NCBI RefSeq assembly: GCF_963678635.1
Contig: NC_087062.1
Coordinates: forward strand, 33,207,651-33,271,650
Length of the DNA stretch: 64,000 bases
From: Symsagittifera roscoffensis
Lineage: Eukaryota; Xenacoelomorpha; Acoela; Convolutidae
Direction of reading: 5' to 3'
Shown here: positions 44,113-57,110 of the stretch, in pieces
Layout: each line of letters begins with the position of its first letter
Numbering within the stretch: the stretch's first letter is position 1
The notes under the pieces: model-generated
The model's database searches: none
Seen by the model: the letters and a program-made list of their open reading frames with translations, nothing else
What the model was told of the DNA's origin: nothing
Position numbers and translations under genes: made by a program

Positions 44113-47100
44113 CTGAATCAAGGCATCAATAATATTTATTTTCAATAAAATGCATTTTCAGTGTCCAAGTACATATATCCAAGCAAATAAAATGGTCCGA
44201 TAAGACTGCGATTTTAATATCTTTGCCGATTCGTTGGCCAAAAATTAAAGGCGCCAAGCAACAGATTGCTGCGTGACATCAATAAAACTCAATTGAACTT
44301 CAATCTTCATTTGAATAACAAAAGCTCGCCTTCCATAACGCGTGTAATAGTGACGAACACAGACTCAACATTCAAAGAGACTGAAAGTTGAGCTCATTTC
44401 CATATGGTAATTGAAAAAATTCAGTGCAGATGAAATTCAATTCTAGCGAATGGAGAATAAATTGTTCCTCATTCAGCTACTTATAATAGACTCAAATTTG
44501 TCATTCAGTAGCTTTCAAATGATCTAGTCTTCTCAAAGAACAAGCGCACTATGTGTAGCAAAAAGCCTTGACCAACCAATTTCGGAAGCCATAATCTTTT
44601 ATATCAAATGGCAGTTATAATATTCGTTCACCCCTTGGTTGTCTGAAGAAAGATCTCAAAAATATGGACTACAATAAAGAAAGATAAAGAATAATTTCGA
44701 CTGGAGTTTTCAACCAAATTAGGGCACTAGACTGAAAACTGATGCAAAAGGGGAACAAATGTTTCCTTTTTTAAACCCAGTGGTCTAAAAAATTGAGTAG
44801 GCTGAGTAATTACGTATGAGTATTTCAGCTTTCGGCGATTAGGGTTGGCTCTGAATCTAATTATGCGTTTTTCAATCGAGGTGTAATTGAGAGCACTGTT
44901 TTAGAGGGCGGCGTCAGGCTTGGAATTGGGTCTGTATTTATCTCGCGGGTAATACGACTACTGTGAAATCACCTGTGGGGAAGGAAAATCGAATTTAAAT
45001 GAGGACAAACAAATCCACCATTTGCAAATGGGAGAATAAGTTGAGAAGCAATCATCTACACATCCTAATTCGGACTACTAAAAAATACAATCCGTAAGTC
45101 TGGCGGGTCGAACTGATTGCACGTCAAAAATCGGCAATGAGTCTTTATTCAAAATGGATAATTATGCTATGTTTATACCAAAGCTAATCCAAAACTGGCA
45201 AAAAATAAGAGTAAAGATGAAACAAAGCTAACGTCCTGAAATTAAATGAAACTAAATCTTTTTCACAAGAAAGAACAGTTGTGAATTTTTGAGTTAAGCA
45301 AGTTTATTTCACGACGATAAACTCTAATCCTTTTTTATTTCGAGAGTGCATGATTCTGAGACCGAGAGTTAAGGGGCGGTACGGTTTTATTTAATTTTGC
45401 TATTCCAGCTCAGACTCTCCAACACTGAACAATTAAGTCAACTAATGAAGGTAAGAAGGCCGGTATGCAAATATGGGGATATGGTATCCTATCCACAATG
45501 CGACTGGCTGGCACTAAAAGGATTAAAATCTGGGAGTTCTAATTCCTTAATGGCATTACTTCAACTGAAGCCTAACAATGAGGCCAAAAACAATAGGGTC
45601 TGCTGCTGAGTGGAAAGTAGAGTGGACTAGAGTAAGTAACCAGGCACTCCTTGAACTGAGTAACAAAAAAGGCTGCCAGAAAATAAAAGAGAAAAAATAA
45701 AGGCCAGAGAAATCCACTGAAACAATTAGCTTTCTTGGCACAATACCGAAGAAATGCACAGAGCAAATAAATGCTTATGAATTAAGTGAAACAATCGCAG
45801 GCGATATACAAGCACGTTTGCATTGTTAACGTCCAGCTCTTAGTTTGGCTAGCTGTTATTTTGGTGTGATATTTTTTTTTCACAAAGTTACCATCAATAC
45901 ACTACACTATCATTGGTACCGTTTGATAATTTAACTGACTATTAAAAGCAAAAGAAAAAGCAATTCCACTGAGCGATAACATTTCAGCTGCAATCTATTC
46001 CGTACTTTTTCTTATCTCTGCCATTCAAATGGCATTTTTCGCTATTTCAGATTTAACACGGTGGTAACAGCGGTAGTAGCAATAGTAAAATGGCGGTAGT
46101 AACTAGTAATTTTTAAACACTTGCAAATTTATTTCCATCAATTCGTTCCGCTTAAACGCAGGTAAGTCACTGGAAATTTGCGAATATCAGCCAATGGCCT
46201 TTCGCGTATTTACCGGAAAATTTCCAGTTTTAAGAGATATTTAATAGTCTTCTGGCCTCCGTTCAAGCGTCTGATTTATCAACCACCGTTCTGCAATCCT
46301 ACTATATTTTCATTACCATTATTTTACATCCAAAATATATACGAGACCTTCAGTATAATTCTGCTAACCGGAACACTTGGAAAAAGCTTGAGACGATGGC
46401 AAGCAGCAATAAGACAAAAAACACGCGTCGAAATAAAAAAAAAAGAAAGCCAGAGAAAGCTATAAAATGGTAGCAGTCCTTTAGTTGCATAATAACATGT
46501 ATATAAAATCAGTTTCAAGCGGGGACTCAGACCTTTCCATAATAAATTCCTACGTTACACTACCCTATTTTAATCAAGCGCGCTTTGAATTTATTCAGAT
46601 CCTAGCAAAAAAATAAAATCGGCCAATCACCGACGACAACCGCCGCGTATTTACCAAAGGCTCGTGGTGTGCTTTTTCATCTCCTTTTAATACATCTTAT
46701 CAATCTGAAGGAGGGGTTAAATTTGCATAACAGCACAGGCAAGGCACCTTATCAAAAGAAAACGCCAGGCAAATATTTGCAGTAAGAGGCCCTACTTTTT
46801 AGCACGAAGCTCTTCGGATAAAAATACGTTTTTAAGCTATAAATATTTCATCCCACTTAATGTTTTACTTGTTTTGGTTTGCTGTTTTGGCAGCATAAGA
46901 AACACATGAATGGCACTTTAAACTATGTTAATCCACAGCCATCTATTTTTCCTACTTGTTTTGCCTGCTTGGACCTGCGAAAGCACAAGTCTCAAACGTC
47001 ACTTGTCAAAAAAATATTTGGAATAAGATTTAAAACACAAGAGATGGAGGAGCTCTTTGCAACCTTTTGCAAAACAAATAAAATCATGACTGGCATTAAC

Positions 47101-47401
47101 TGAAATTAAGACATGCCTAACATTGATCTTAAACACAGAAAAAAAATAAAGCTAAACGCCGAAAAAACCAAAACAGTATATTCTGGACGGCGATATGTAA
47201 AACAAATCAAAATCATGATTTTTCAATAACGTAACTGAGGCTAAGTCTTAAACACTGGAAATGAATTTTAAAAAGCCAATTGGAAAAACGTGAATGACAT
47301 CGTAAAAGTAAAAATGTTCCAACAACTCATCTTTGCAAGGAAATTTATCACAGAGGCAAAGTTGAGTTTCGCACCGCTTTCAATAAAAAACACACGGGAA
47401 A

Positions 47402-47838
47402 ACATTCCCAACAGGCAGTTGCAAAAACGTCAATAAACGCAAAAAAATAACAAAAAAATAACTGACTGGTTTTTCAAAAAAAAACTTCATCTTTCGAATT
47501 TCGAAGAAAAAAAATATATAACCTTGTGAACTCTTTGACCTTTCAGAACTAATGAATTAGACTTTTTGGTAAATTTAAACTTATTTGAGAAACCTGGATC
47601 AAAGATATTTTTTTTATTCCGCTGGAGAAAACTAAAAATTCAATTTAACTTTCTTAACTAGAAGTCGTTCGGATTTTTCACCATCATTTACGCTTTCTTA
47701 AATGGAGAATCTTCTTTTTAGCAAACAAAATTGAACTCAGAAGTCTTAAGATCATATGGGGCGTGAATAATTTTTCCGGGAAAAAGACCTAACAAAATAT
47801 CAACGCAAATATAAGTCTTTATCTTGCCTTCATTTGAA
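47402..47838 (+). mobile_element. MITE-A copy
   Basis: Starts CCAACAGGCAGTTGCAAAAA, then CGTCAATAAACGCAAAA, and contains GAGAAACCTGGATCAAAG. It ends with a diverged GTCTTTATCTTGCCTTCATT. Confidence 0.65.
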
Positions 47839-48492
47839 AAAAAAAAACTAGTTAAGAACAGTAATATATTTCCAACTTTTCAAAAAACAAACAAACGAAT
47901 CTAAGACAAACCACAATAAACTTACTCTCTATTAAACTTTGCATCATTAAATCTAATTTAACCAACTAAGACAATTATTGGCGAAGGAATCATTTGTGAA
48001 TACGTTGAAAACTCGGATTTTGCTTTATAAAAAATTTTACAACTTAATTTAAGACAAGGCTTGGTTCATCACTTGCTTGTGATTGAGAGAAATGTAAACA
48101 ATAAATCGCAAATTGTGAAAAAAAACGGTCTAAGTTTCTTGGAAGTTAATTATCTGCGACATTACAAAAACTAAAAAAGCAATGATTTTCATTTTGGAGA
48201 CAATTGCTTTAATCAGAACAGAGTCCATGCAGTGGAAACTTAGCCGACCAAAAAAAAATCAGAAAAGCAAAAGCCCGAAACCTTCTGTTTTCTGAGCAGA
48301 AAATTTTCAACTTCTAAGATGTCTAAGCTAAGCGGGCAAAAACAGTAAGCTGATAAATAATGAAATGATTGATGAACAGGAAAAAACGACCCGGTTGCAT
48401 AACCCTTGCGAATTAAAAAGGTAAACAGCAGTTATTCAAACTCAAGCTTACTTTTTTGAATCGAAAGCTGTTTTCGTGCAACAAAAAGAACA

Positions 48493-48998
48493 CAGAGCCA
48501 AAGGGCAGTTGAAACAGAGTCAATGGAAACAAGGAAAGAGACACAAAACTACCTCTGAAAAAACTTCAACTTTCGAAATTCAAAGTGAAAGATATATGGC
48601 CTTGAAGCTCTTTGCAGTTTAAGAACAATTTATGAATGACACTTTTTGATAAAATTAACCCAATTTGAGAAAACTGGATCAATAGATACCGTTTATTTCA
48701 GCTCGGAAGTCTGAAAATTTCTTTTTCGGAAGTCGAATTTCTTTTTCGAAACTAAAAGATTATCACGTTTTCGTGACCTTTCCAATTTCGTAACTCGGGA
48801 ACCCAATTTTTGGGAGATCAAACTAAATTGAACTCAAATAATGCATATATAACTAGAATCATTCATAAATGCATTAATATGTATGAATGCACTTCTGTAA
48901 AATTTTAGGGCATTTAAAGACTTTTCACGAAAAAAATGTAATATAATCATCACGACCAATATAAGACACTGAGCTACGTCATCAACTCTTAAAAAACT
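48493..48998 (+). mobile_element. MITE-A copy
   Basis: Starts AGAGCCAAAGGGCAGTTGAA and carries GAGAAAACTGGATCAATAGA and CACGTTTTCGTGACCTTTCC. It ends GAGCTACGTCATCAACTCTT. A palindromic GCATTCATA/TATGAATGC motif near 48865-48890 is shared with the copy at 61735. Confidence 0.7.
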
Positions 48999-51323
48999 GA
49001 GACAAAATAACTGAGGGTCTTTAATTCGTGCAGTGACACATTAGAAACAAAGCATGGAACATAATAGAAGTTTGCTAAGCGAATAGCACTGAGGATACTG
49101 ACCAGTTATTTTTTCAACAACAAAAAATGAACTGTTCTAGTAGTAGTTTAAATCACGTTAAAATATTAGAGCTGAGTTTCTTTATACACCAGTCAATGCG
49201 GAAGTCAAAACTCTCAAGCCGTTTTTTGCATAGAAAATAATTTTAGAAATTTTTAATTGAGCTCGAAAGACCTTATACATTTCAAATTGCTTTTTTTCAC
49301 ATCTGATTTCAATTTTTTATACATGAACATGCATGATTATAAAACACGAAACCAAATTTCCCATTGTACAGGTAGATTTTAATTAGCAGCAGACAAAATT
49401 TTGTTTATTTCACCATTTGATTGCACCTTTTTTAAGAAATTTCGGGAAAATTAAGTCCTAGTAAAATTTGAAAGAACTAACAATAAGGCGAAACAGTAAT
49501 TCGCAAATACAGCCAAAAAACGGCTAAAAGGAGCTTCAAGCACTACAAAAAAAAAGGCTTGGACAAAAATACCAAAATCACTTTAAAATAAAAAACGGAA
49601 ACCAGGAAATTTAAACATGGACCTCCGAAACTAAAGTCACTTATCTTAATCACTTCTCTATCTATGACACCTTGCCTTCGACTACTTCCAGGCTTTTTCA
49701 ACTATAAGAGATAGATATATCTAAATTATAAGCTATACATTTATGCTGAGTAATAAACTTTCAAAGGATCGTTGCACAAAAATATAAGTTAATGGTTGGA
49801 ATAAAGTGGACTGATCGCATAATAATCCGCTCGCAGTTATTAAAACAAAAGAAAATGAAAGAGTATTCCAAAAACTTTACCGTGAATTTGTCTGAGATCC
49901 ACAAACTCATCTCAAAACAAGTGCTTATTCGAATATCAGGGTTTCAATAAAACACGGGATTTCTTTTGGGTCCAATAACGTGCAAGGAACTGCCCTCTGA
50001 TATAGTTAATTCCCACTTAATGAAGTGATTGGAACTTCACTCTTTTATATTAAAATCAGTTTCTGCGAATTGCAGATCTTTACATAGAGGCGAATTTGCA
50101 ACTTCACGAATGCCAGCGAGAAAGCGGCTAAAATTCAGGAGCATTAAAATAAACAAAAACTCAATATTTGCATCTAACAATTTAGAATATAAAAACTGAA
50201 GGCACCCGTACTAACTTTGCATATAATAAATTAGAATGTATTAAACCAAATTGCGTATAAAATTTACACTTTAAAAATCTCGCGTAGTATATCCAGTATC
50301 ATAATGGATTTGGAAAACTTCTAAAATGGATTTAAATTATGATACTGCTGTAAGAAACAAATAGCTTTTTTCGGTTCAATTGACTAAATAAGAAAGCATT
50401 ATTTTGTTAACTTATTACGAATCAAATATCAAACCACATTACTAATCAAATGCCAAAGCGTTGTTATAGTGCTAATGCGGCCTATTGCTTCAAAAGTGCC
50501 ACCAAGAGGAGCACTTTTATTTCCGACTTAGGTTGGAAAAAAAGTTGCATCGTAATATTACACTACGCTACGCGTGTAAAAAGTCTTATAGTAGTAAAAG
50601 GAAAATTCATTTTTTCGATTTTCTTTTTATTATTGATTTAATTTAGTGGAAACCATTTACGCGCCGCTCCAGGGTATGGCAGAACTGAATCTAGCGGTCT
50701 ATTGAAAGTTTGTCTTCTCACATGACCGTTATTATCATTACTTTAGCAGGCAATCAAACAACCAATGTATTAGGCAAATTTGAGTATTGCAAGAATCGTA
50801 GAGTAAACAACACGAAGAAAAGGGTATATGATGCGCAATTTTCGACTTTCGCGTTATAACCCATGTAATTTTAGACCATTAGCACTTACGTTATTGGAGA
50901 GCCTAAGTTGCCTACTTTTTAGCTACTTAAAAATAAAAATAAAACTTTTTTGAATAAAGTTAACTTAAAAAAAAACCTTCTGGATTACATGTATTCACTT
51001 CGTTTACTGACACTTAAAAAGTGTGACTATTTGCGTAAAATTTTGGAGGACCACATTTGAAATTCGAAACAACGATTGTTTTTATACCTAATGCGTTTCT
51101 CGGAGGTAAAAATTTTATAGATATTTTGAATGGCAAATGTCGACAGTGTTAAATTTTAGATTACAAAACATTAGATACCTAGCATATCGTACCGAGTAAT
51201 GACACATCCGGTTGTCATAAGAAATGTTTAGTTTTGCACATAATTTTATAGTTTTTCAGCGAAACTCTGATCAGTGCTTCTTACATTGAAACCAATATTT
51301 CTACTGAAAACAAAAAGCAAACA

Positions 51324-51850
51324 AGACTGCTCGTATCAGGGCGAAGCCCTGAATGTTCCGACTGCCTTTTAAGGTTTTATGGAGCAGTAATAACATTAAA
51401 AAAATAAATGAAATAAAATAAAATGAATTTTTTTTTCTCAAATTTGAATTTTTTTTGAAAATCATCCCCACACACGCCATATAAATTACAAAAGGATAGA
51501 TTTCGCTTTTTGTAACAAATCAATTATGGCAATTAAGCTTCCTTCAACCAATTTGGAACGATTTTAAGACGGATTAACTCTCCGCTTGCGCGTTAATAGC
51601 GCGAAAAATACCGCGCGTTAATTGTCCCAAATTGGCCAAAATTGCAATCTTTAAACTCCCATATTTTTACGAAAAATGATCACAGGTGAAATATCTTTTC
51701 AAATTTGAGCTCAAGACAACAATAGCTTTCGAACGATATAAAAAAAAATCCGTCAAAAATGGTTAGTTAAAAAGTCGAAATTTGTCTGAAGAAAAAAAAA
51801 AACCCACCCCGAGCACAAAAATTCCGTTACTTTCGTATCGAAAGTCGGAA
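51324..51850 (+). repeat. Dispersed 510-bp repeat, copy 1
   Basis: Direct repeat of 61098-61618. It begins ACTGCTCGTATCAGGGCGAA with a GGGCGAAGCCCTG hairpin and then GTTCCGACTGCC, and ends CGAAAGTCGGAAC. GTTCCGACT near the start and AGTCGGAAC at the end are inverted repeats. Inside are CGCGTTAATAGCGCGAAA and CGCGCGTTAATTG. No coding capacity was seen. It is probably a non-autonomous DNA element. Confidence 0.75.
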
Positions 51851-52729
51851 CAAAAAGTGACTACTAAGATGAGAGCACGACATAGCCAAACTAATCACTG
51901 AACAATTAAAACAATAATAAGCGATGAAAATTTCCAGAAACGAATTTGCAATTGAAACAAGAAGACGTTAATCTGGGATTAGGCCTCTAGTCGTTTTCGC
52001 AAACAGAGGAAATTAAACTTTACACATGGATGAAAGCATTAATCACGGCAGGTAAGCCTCAACGGGAAGAATTTTAGTTGAAAGGAAACAGTGCTAAATT
52101 AACAATTGCGGTTTTTTTATGTTAAGGCCAACATTTGCAAAGCAATGTTACTGACTGAAGAAACAGTCTAAGGCGCTCACATGTTGCACTGATAGCGAAG
52201 CGTATTTGGAGTAAACATGGCTACTTGGCTAAATATGGCAGCTCAAACCTTGTTAGCTCCCTGGTTGATATGACATGCCAAGTGTATTTGCATGCTTTTT
52301 ACAAGGTTTTTCCCTGATATTTATTGTTGTTAGCAGATGAAATTAGCTGCAGGACCCTCGATAGTTTTGTCAAACATCGCTTCTTTCGAAATAGTATACT
52401 TAATTCGAAGAAAACGGGCAGGGAACTGAACATGGAATCAGATCCAACTCTCTCAACTGTTTTCCGTTTCCATAAAAATATTTCGTTCTCTTAAACGGAA
52501 GGAGAAACTTTTCTCTGAAATATTTCAGACTTAGACTTGTTTATCACAGGAACATGGATAAGATAGAGAGAACAAAAACTATCCTTTTTACATTTTAAAG
52601 CTTACTCAAGCAATTTTTATCTAACTTCTAAAGAGTAATTGTTGCGACCACTGCCGGAGAAAATGTAAAACGACAAAAAAATAAGAGAAAAAACTTACAC
52701 AAAAAAACTCACGTTAATAGCTAGACCTC

Positions 52730-53137
52730 GAAAAAAGCCGTTCGAATTTCAACTTTCAAATTTCAACTACTTCAAATTTCAACTTTCAAATTTCAACTTT
52801 CAAGAAAAAATGCATGCCATTACAGCTCTTTAAAATTCGCAAACAAATTATGACTGGCGCTTTTTTTGATAAAATTAACCCAATTTGGTAAAACTGGATC
52901 AATCGGTTAAGATTTTATTTAGCTGAGAAATCTGATAATTAAAACTCTCGGAATTAGAAGTCGATCACGTGTTTCGTGACCACGCGTTTCGTTAGCAAAG
53001 GAAATGAAGTGAACTTAAAAAGAAATAAAACCAAGAAACATCGGAAATGGCTTGAACAAATTTTAACTTTTCCCGAAAAAAAAACAAACCATCAAGACCT
53101 ATATAAGAGTATTGACCACGTTACTTTCTCTTAATAA
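52730..53137 (+). mobile_element. MITE-A copy with expanded 5' repeat
   Basis: The TTTCGAATTTC segment of the family is expanded into a tandem of TTTCAACTTTCAAA units (about 52740-52802). The remainder is typical (GGTAAAACTGGATCAATCGG, ending GACCACGTTACTTTCTCTTA). Confidence 0.65.
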
Positions 53138-53164
53138 GATGCAAAACAAGCTGCAAGTAAAACA

Positions 53165-53305
53165 AAGCCAATTTCGAACAAAAAAAAATTAGATTAAAGC
53201 TCTTTGAATTTCAAGAACAATTCATGATTGACTGGATCAATTGGTAATTTTTTTTATTCCGCTGGGAAATCTAAAAACTAAAATCTACTTTCGAAAGTAA
53301 TTTTT
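53165..53305 (+). mobile_element. MITE-A internal fragment
   Basis: Short match to the family's 5'-middle part (TTAAAGCTCTTTGAATTTCA, then GACTGGATCAATTGGTAAT), directly after the preceding copy. Confidence 0.5.
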
Positions 53306-54102
53306 GTATGATTCATATATAACTTCGACAAAACCTTGGAAACTTTATATATCCAATTTCCGACCGGTTGAGCCTAAAACAATAACAAATTTGGACAAAA
53401 GGTAAAAAATTCAATACGAGCTTCGCAAAAAAATATTAAGTAAACGAAATCTGTTTTTGAAAAAAAAACTTAATCAATTTTTTTGTTTTAATTTTCGCGC
53501 CAATTCCACTTTTCATATTGGAAAGCGTAATGCGTCTTCCTTTCAGATTTTGAAATAATTTGCTATTCAGCATTCAAAAAAAACCCACAAACAAAACACG
53601 GATGCCCCATAAAAGTTGCAGATTCCGCTGACAACTAGCGGGTTACGGGACAGCGAAATTCTTCGACACACACGCATTTTTTTATGGATTCCACAATCTG
53701 TTCTGCATTCTGCAAATTGTGGTGCCTTAGGAGCGATACAATGTTTAAGTCATTTTTCTCTGGATTCAACAGTTCAAAAAAGATAAGGAAGCCTTGTTGC
53801 GGATTCCATGTCAAAGCTATTTTTGGTCTGTTGCATAACCCGTTCACAAATCGCAAAAGCTAATTTTGGTCTGTTGCATAAACCGCAAAAGGCAAATTTG
53901 GGCTCGTAATGGACAATTTGAACAAAACAATTATTGTGGTCGGAACTTTCGGTGCTACTTGCACAGCAATCGGCTATCCTTGTTATATATATCAAAACGT
54001 TTAAAAATATATTAAAGAACTGTATGCATAGATGCACGAGTAAGCAGCGCTTTGAGCCTGTTTGTGCTATTTCAGTTTCAAGAACCGTGGTGCTCACTTA
54101 TA

Positions 54103-54832
54103 CAGTGCTGATTTAAATTAACCGGACAAAGCGCGTTAAACTTGAAATTTAAAACGCATTTTTCTCAAATTGGGTTGAGTTTAGGTGAAAACTTATGAAG
54201 ACAAAACTTGCTTAGAATTTTAGCAGAATTAAAATGGTGTAATTTATTTTGCGAAATTCGGGTCCGAAATTTTACCCCAAAAATGGGTCATTTTGGCTTT
54301 TCTTAGTTAATCAAAAATTACGCCAAAAATACCCAGTCGATCACAGACATAATTATATCAAAGTGAGCCCCTTACGTAGCCCAACAAACTTTAAGAAGGG
54401 TATAATCTCCAAAATATTGTATAAGTTAATTTATTTTTGTTTGATAGAAAAAAAGGTCATTTTTACTATATAAAATACCAACTTTATTTTTAAAAACAAT
54501 TTTTAAACAATATGCTATTTTTTGGAGATTATACCTTTCTTAAAGTTTGTTGGGCTATGTAAGGGGGCTCACTTTGATATAATTATGTCTGTGATCGACT
54601 GGGTATTTTTGGCGTAATTTTTGATTGACTAAGAAAAGCCAAAATGACCCATTTTTGGGGTAAAATTTCGGACCCGAATTTCGCAAAATAAATTACACCA
54701 TATTAATTCTGCTAAAATTCTAAGCAAGTTTTGTCTTCATAAGTTTTCACCTAAACTTAACCCAATTTGAGAAAAACGGGTTTTAAATTTCAAGTTTAAC
54801 GCGTTTTGTCCGGTTAATTTAAATCAGCACTG
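54103..54832. mobile_element. 730-bp foldback element with TA flanks, Tc1/mariner-like ends
   Basis: An almost perfect palindrome. The left arm (54103 to about 54420) is the reverse complement of the right arm (about 54508 to 54832), with an AT-rich loop of roughly 90 bp. Ends read CAGTGCTGATTTAAATTAAC and its inverse, and each end is flanked by TA (54101-54102 and 54833-54834). A TA target duplication with CAGTG termini is typical of Tc1/mariner/pogo superfamily elements. No transposase is encoded, so it is a foldback-type MITE. Confidence 0.85.
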
Positions 54833-55329
54833 TAGAACTGATACCTCACTAACGTTGGCCACAGGGTGTGAAAACAGTTCGAACTTAAGAAAACAAATCG
54901 ACGACAGAATTGAATTATCGAACAATGAGTTCATGGAACAGCTCAGTAAAATTCAGCGAACCAACGACTTAAGACAAGAAACTTACTATGATTTAAAACA
55001 GCTCATAGAGCCCCATGATAGCAAGTTTAACACAGAGATAGCAAGTTTAACAGAGAGGCGAAGCTAAGCTTCGCACCACTGGCGATACAAAAAAAAAGAC
55101 GCTGTCAAAATTAAACTCGAAAATTTACAAAAAAACTAGTTTCCAAAAAACTTTGCCAATTTTATATAGGCCGAAACATATTACGCCGAAAAGAAAAGAG
55201 GAAAAAACAAGCGAAAAAAATTTAAGATTAAAAAAAGTTATTAAATTCCCCTAACCCTCCAAATAAACACGAACAAAAAAATTCCTCTCATCAAACGACG
55301 CAATATGAGGCCACTAAGCCGATATATTA

Positions 55330-55405
55330 GAAGCCGAAACCTATCGAGCCGAAAAACAGTATAAGAAGAAAAGCCGAAAAACAGTATAAGAAGAAAAGCC
55401 GAAGA
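55330..55405. repeat. Tandem repeat of 26 bp
   Basis: GCCGAAAAACAGTATAAGAA plus GAAAA is repeated about 2.5 times, next to an AAGCCGA-rich segment. Confidence 0.8.
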
Positions 55406-55587
55406 AACAAAATCAAAAAAATTCAAGACTAATAAAATGTTATTAAGTCCCCGTCACCTTCAAAATACATTCACGCAAAAAGAAAATAATAATTTTCGCT
55501 TAATTGTTGAACAATACAACAGAATGAGGCCACTACGCCGATAAAAAAAACTTGAAATCTGTCAAAAACGGAAACAAAATTAAAAAC

Positions 55588-56042
55588 CTAGCCAATGGAA
55601 GATTGAAAAAGAGTAATGAACGCAAGTAAACAAAAAACACTGACTTTGTTGAAACAATCTCAATTTACGAATTTCAAAGAAAGAAATAGATGCCCTTTAA
55701 GCTCTTTCAATTTCTAGAACAATTAATGATTGGTGCTTTTTTGATAACATTAACGCAACTTGAGAAAACTGGATCAATAGGTAAAGTTTTTATTCCGCTG
55801 GAAATCTATATATTAAATTCCATTTTCGAAATTAGAAATCGTTCAAATTTTTTGCGTCATTTCCACGTTCGTATTTGGAGAGTGCTACTTACGTCACTTT
55901 CAGCAGCTGAAATTCAATTGATCTCAAAAAGTGCATAGATACCTAAGAGCATCAATATTTAAATATTTTTTCCTGAAAAAAAATTAAAAAACAATCAGCA
56001 AGACCTATATAAGAGTCTTCACTACGTTTATTAGTCTTAAAA
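55588..56042 (+). mobile_element. MITE-A copy, full length
   Basis: Starts CCTAGCCAATGGAAGATTGA, then GAGTAATGAACGCAAGT, and ends AGAGTCTTCACTACGTTTAT then TAGTCTT. All landmarks are present. Confidence 0.75.
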
Positions 56043-57110
56043 ACTAAAATTTTAACAAATCGAGTTATTAGCATTTTAAAAGCGTTTCTTCTGTTGCTAA
56101 GAGAGGCTTCCAGGAAATGAGTCCTGATGAAGAGAAGCTTCCAGATGAAGAGTCCTGTGGACAAAGTTGTTTTTACGACAAAAAATTCTAGTACCCGATT
56201 GCAATACCCTTGCTTATCGCAAGGGTAATCAGAACACGCAACCTAGAATTACCTTCAGAAACTAATTCGTATAACGAATTTCAGGCTATCAAAACTGCAC
56301 GGATATCTCTTTTGAAATATTTGCAAAACAAAAAAAGCTTTTCAGTACCTCACTCTATTTCCGCGTATTAAAAACAACATTTTAATAAATTTTTCATCGA
56401 AATTTCCAAGGTCGAACCTGGACGCAATCCGCGGAGATTAAGACGGCAATCCTTAATGAATGGTTTGCTTCTACCATAAGGCTACTCGATACTCATCCTT
56501 AATCCCAATTTTATGACATTGGGTAGAATAATGACAGGCCGTTTCTCCTGGATATAGCAGACTCAGGGACAAATTAGATTAAATAACCTCTAAGCTCAGC
56601 ATTAAACTACAAGCTCCATGGGCGTCATAAATAAAAAATAAAAAACAATTAGATGAAAAGACTAATGCACATACTGAGAACATAGTTGGATGGCTAAATT
56701 CGCGTTTATTCAATAGCCACCGCAAAACATACAAAAATCTAAGAAAAAACGCTATTTTTACACAGCTACCATGCACTCCAAAGAAACATATAGTATCTTG
56801 TTAACTACCCCCACCCCTTGTAAAGAATTGCCAGCTTTATAAAGAACTAATTCTACGGTTATGCATACGTTCATTTTGTACCTTGTAACGAATCTCCTTC
56901 TTTTTGTAATCGGAATTGGGGTATAGTTAATAATATCCGACCGGTATAACGCGATAGGTTTTAATAAATTTATGGCCATTTAACATTCAGCAAATTTTTA
57001 CCTCTAGAAAAAAGTTCCTGTTTTCTCTTGACATGCGGTATCGTTTGTCTTATTTTAATTTACTGTTGGGTTTTTTAAGATCTAAGGGCGAAAACGTATT
57101 ACTCACTCTG

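Larger units (their letters stand above)
44113..57110. other. Intron or upstream region between the candidate 5' exon and the Q-rich exon
   Basis: Contains MITE-A copies, the 51.3-kb repeat and the foldback element. A good plus-strand donor CGCAGGTAAGTC at about 46159 and a polypyrimidine-rich minus-strand acceptor near 44980 were seen, but neither borders an open reading frame that fits. The stretches 44.2-47.4 kb and 49.0-51.3 kb contain nothing else recognisable. Confidence 0.7.

Noticed and set aside
44880-44985. A minus-strand exon after a strong polypyrimidine acceptor, as the missing link between the 57-kb and 44.1-kb exons
   Set aside because: No frame of suitable phase and length with a usable donor could be found.
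46050-46161. A plus-strand exon ending at a perfect CAG/GTAAGT donor
   Set aside because: All three frames contain stops between the nearest acceptor and the donor, and no neighbouring exon was found. A non-coding transcript cannot be excluded.
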